NCBI RefSeq assembly: GCF_000255455.1
Contig: NZ_JH621247.1
Span: 37,434 to 101,433 of the forward strand
Reading direction: 5' to 3'
DNA from: Aquimarina agarilytica ZC1
Lineage (GTDB): Bacteria > Bacteroidota > Bacteroidia > Flavobacteriales > Flavobacteriaceae
Length of the DNA: 64,000 nt
Positions 63,248 to 64,000 of this stretch are shown piece by piece; the first letter of the stretch is position 1; every line of letters starts with the position of its first letter. A model generated the notes under the pieces. The model saw only the letters and a list, made by a program, of their open reading frames with translations, had not been told where the DNA came from and did not search any database. The position numbers and the translations under genes are program-made.

Positions 63248-63931
63248 TTAATTTTTTCTTTGTACCACCTCAAAAATCTTTTGATTTTCGCACTTTAAGG
63301 TTTTTGAAGGATATTTTAAAAGTAATGCATAATCATGTGTGGCCATTAAAATAGTATTCCCATTGGCATTAATTTCTTTGAGTAGGGCCATTACTTCCAG
63401 GGAAGTTTGTGGGTCTAAGTTTCCAGTAGGCTCATCGGCTAAAATAAGTTCGGGATTATTTAATAAAGCCCTAGCAATAGCAATACGTTGTTGCTCACCG
63501 CCCGAAAGTTGATAAGGGTAAATAGTACCCTTTGATTCCATGCCAACTTTTGTGAGTACTTCCTTAATGCGGTTTTCTATTTTGTCTTTTTCTTTCCATC
63601 CCGTAGCTTTTAGAACAAATGCCAAGTTATTATTAACAGTACGATCATTAAGTAATTTGAAATCTTGGAAAACAACACCAAGTTTTCTTCTTAAAAAAGG
63701 GATTTTTTTTTCTTGTAGTCCATTAAGTTTAAAATTTACGATTTCTCCTTCACCTTGGACAAGCGCTAAATCTCCGTAAAGTGTTTTTAAAAAACTACTT
63801 TTTCCAGAGCCAGTTTTTCCGATAAGATACACAAAGTCACCTTTTAAGACTTGTAAGGAAACGTTGGATAATACTGCTTTTTCACGTTGAAAAATAGTAA
63901 CATTAGTTAATTTTAGCACTGCTTCACTCAT
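63248..63931 (-). CDS. ftsE: FtsE-like ABC transporter ATP-binding protein
   Basis: The 227-residue ATPase has Walker A GKTGSGKS (38-45), the Q-loop in VVFQDFKLL, signature LSGGEQQR and Walker B LILADEPTGNLD. Size and the QDFKLL stretch fit FtsE, which with FtsX controls peptidoglycan hydrolases at the division site. FtsX is not in the window, so a LolD-like role cannot be ruled out. Confidence 0.8.
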   Translation of the reverse strand: MSEAVLKLTNVTIFQREKAVLSNVSLQVLKGDFVYLIGKTGSGKSSFLKTLYGDLALVQGEGEIVNFKLNGLQEKKIPFLRRKLGVVFQDFKLLNDRTVNNNLAFVLKATGWKEKDKIENRIKEVLTKVGMESKGTIYPYQLSGGEQQRIAIARALLNNPELILADEPTGNLDPQTSLEVMALLKEINANGNTILMATHDYALLLKYPSKTLKCENQKIFEVVQRKN

Positions 63932-64000
63932 AATACTCCTGTAAATTGTAATGGTAAAATTATAAAACTAAATCAGTTTGCAAAATAAAGTAAAGGTTTT

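Overview
The window is from the chromosome of a low-GC marine-type Bacteroidetes, most likely a Flavobacteriaceae member. The evidence is type IX secretion C-terminal domains on two secreted proteins, a PorV-like protein, promoters of the TTTG-N19-TAnnTTTG kind, weak Shine-Dalgarno signals, alternative complex III with a Cox oxidase, a secreted GH16 glycan hydrolase, and a SecA without the C-terminal zinc motif. All family assignments are by reading; no search was run.

Layout. 0-12.7 kb: a nitrilase-family amidohydrolase, a T9SS-secreted GH16 enzyme, secA, a DUF2795-type protein, a PduO-type adenosyltransferase, a shortened methyltransferase-like protein, an ABC-F ATPase flanked by two heptanucleotide microsatellites, a PorV-like protein, pssA and tRNA-Gln(TTG). 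12.78-24.5 kb: an 11.7-kb integrative mobilizable element inserted in the 3' end of that tRNA gene. 24.6-31.7 kb: a tandem universal stress protein, the rimP-nusA-infB operon behind a terminator-like leader hairpin, a lipoprotein and a SPOR protein. 31.8-43.6 kb: one respiratory operon, actABCDEF-coxB-coxA. 43.7-47.3 kb: ruvB and an LRR/T9SS surface protein. 47.7-63.1 kb: a surface polysaccharide region (Wzx-like flippase, FdtA/FdtB-type amino-sugar enzymes, four glycosyltransferases, a FemAB-like transferase, kdsA) interrupted by typA. The window ends with an FtsE-like ATPase.

The most interesting part is the mobile element. A 19-bp perfect direct repeat made from the tRNA 3' end bounds it. 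It encodes a tyrosine integrase, an unknown 372-aa protein translationally coupled to the integrase, an excisionase-like HTH protein, a two-gene replication module (winged-helix protein and DnaC-like ATPase), a short MobV relaxase, a membrane-anchor-less coupling protein, HigBA, a PD-(D/E)XK-like protein and an HTH-ParA fusion whose Walker A lysine is replaced by valine. Just upstream of the relaxase gene is an 8-bp inverted repeat with a GTTTG|TTA loop that closely resembles the pMV158 oriT. The relaxase and coupling protein genes continue directly into genes for a TraO-like outer-membrane protein and a TraQ-like lipoprotein with three Ig-like units. The element has no other part of a type IV secretion system, so it may carry outer-membrane transfer components to modify the pore of a helper conjugative element, by analogy with SGI1 and IncC plasmids. 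That is inference; the genes and their layout are read directly.

Other loose ends are an 84-bp dispersed repeat family with three copies, several perfect inverted repeats in leaders, and a structured patch upstream of kdsA.
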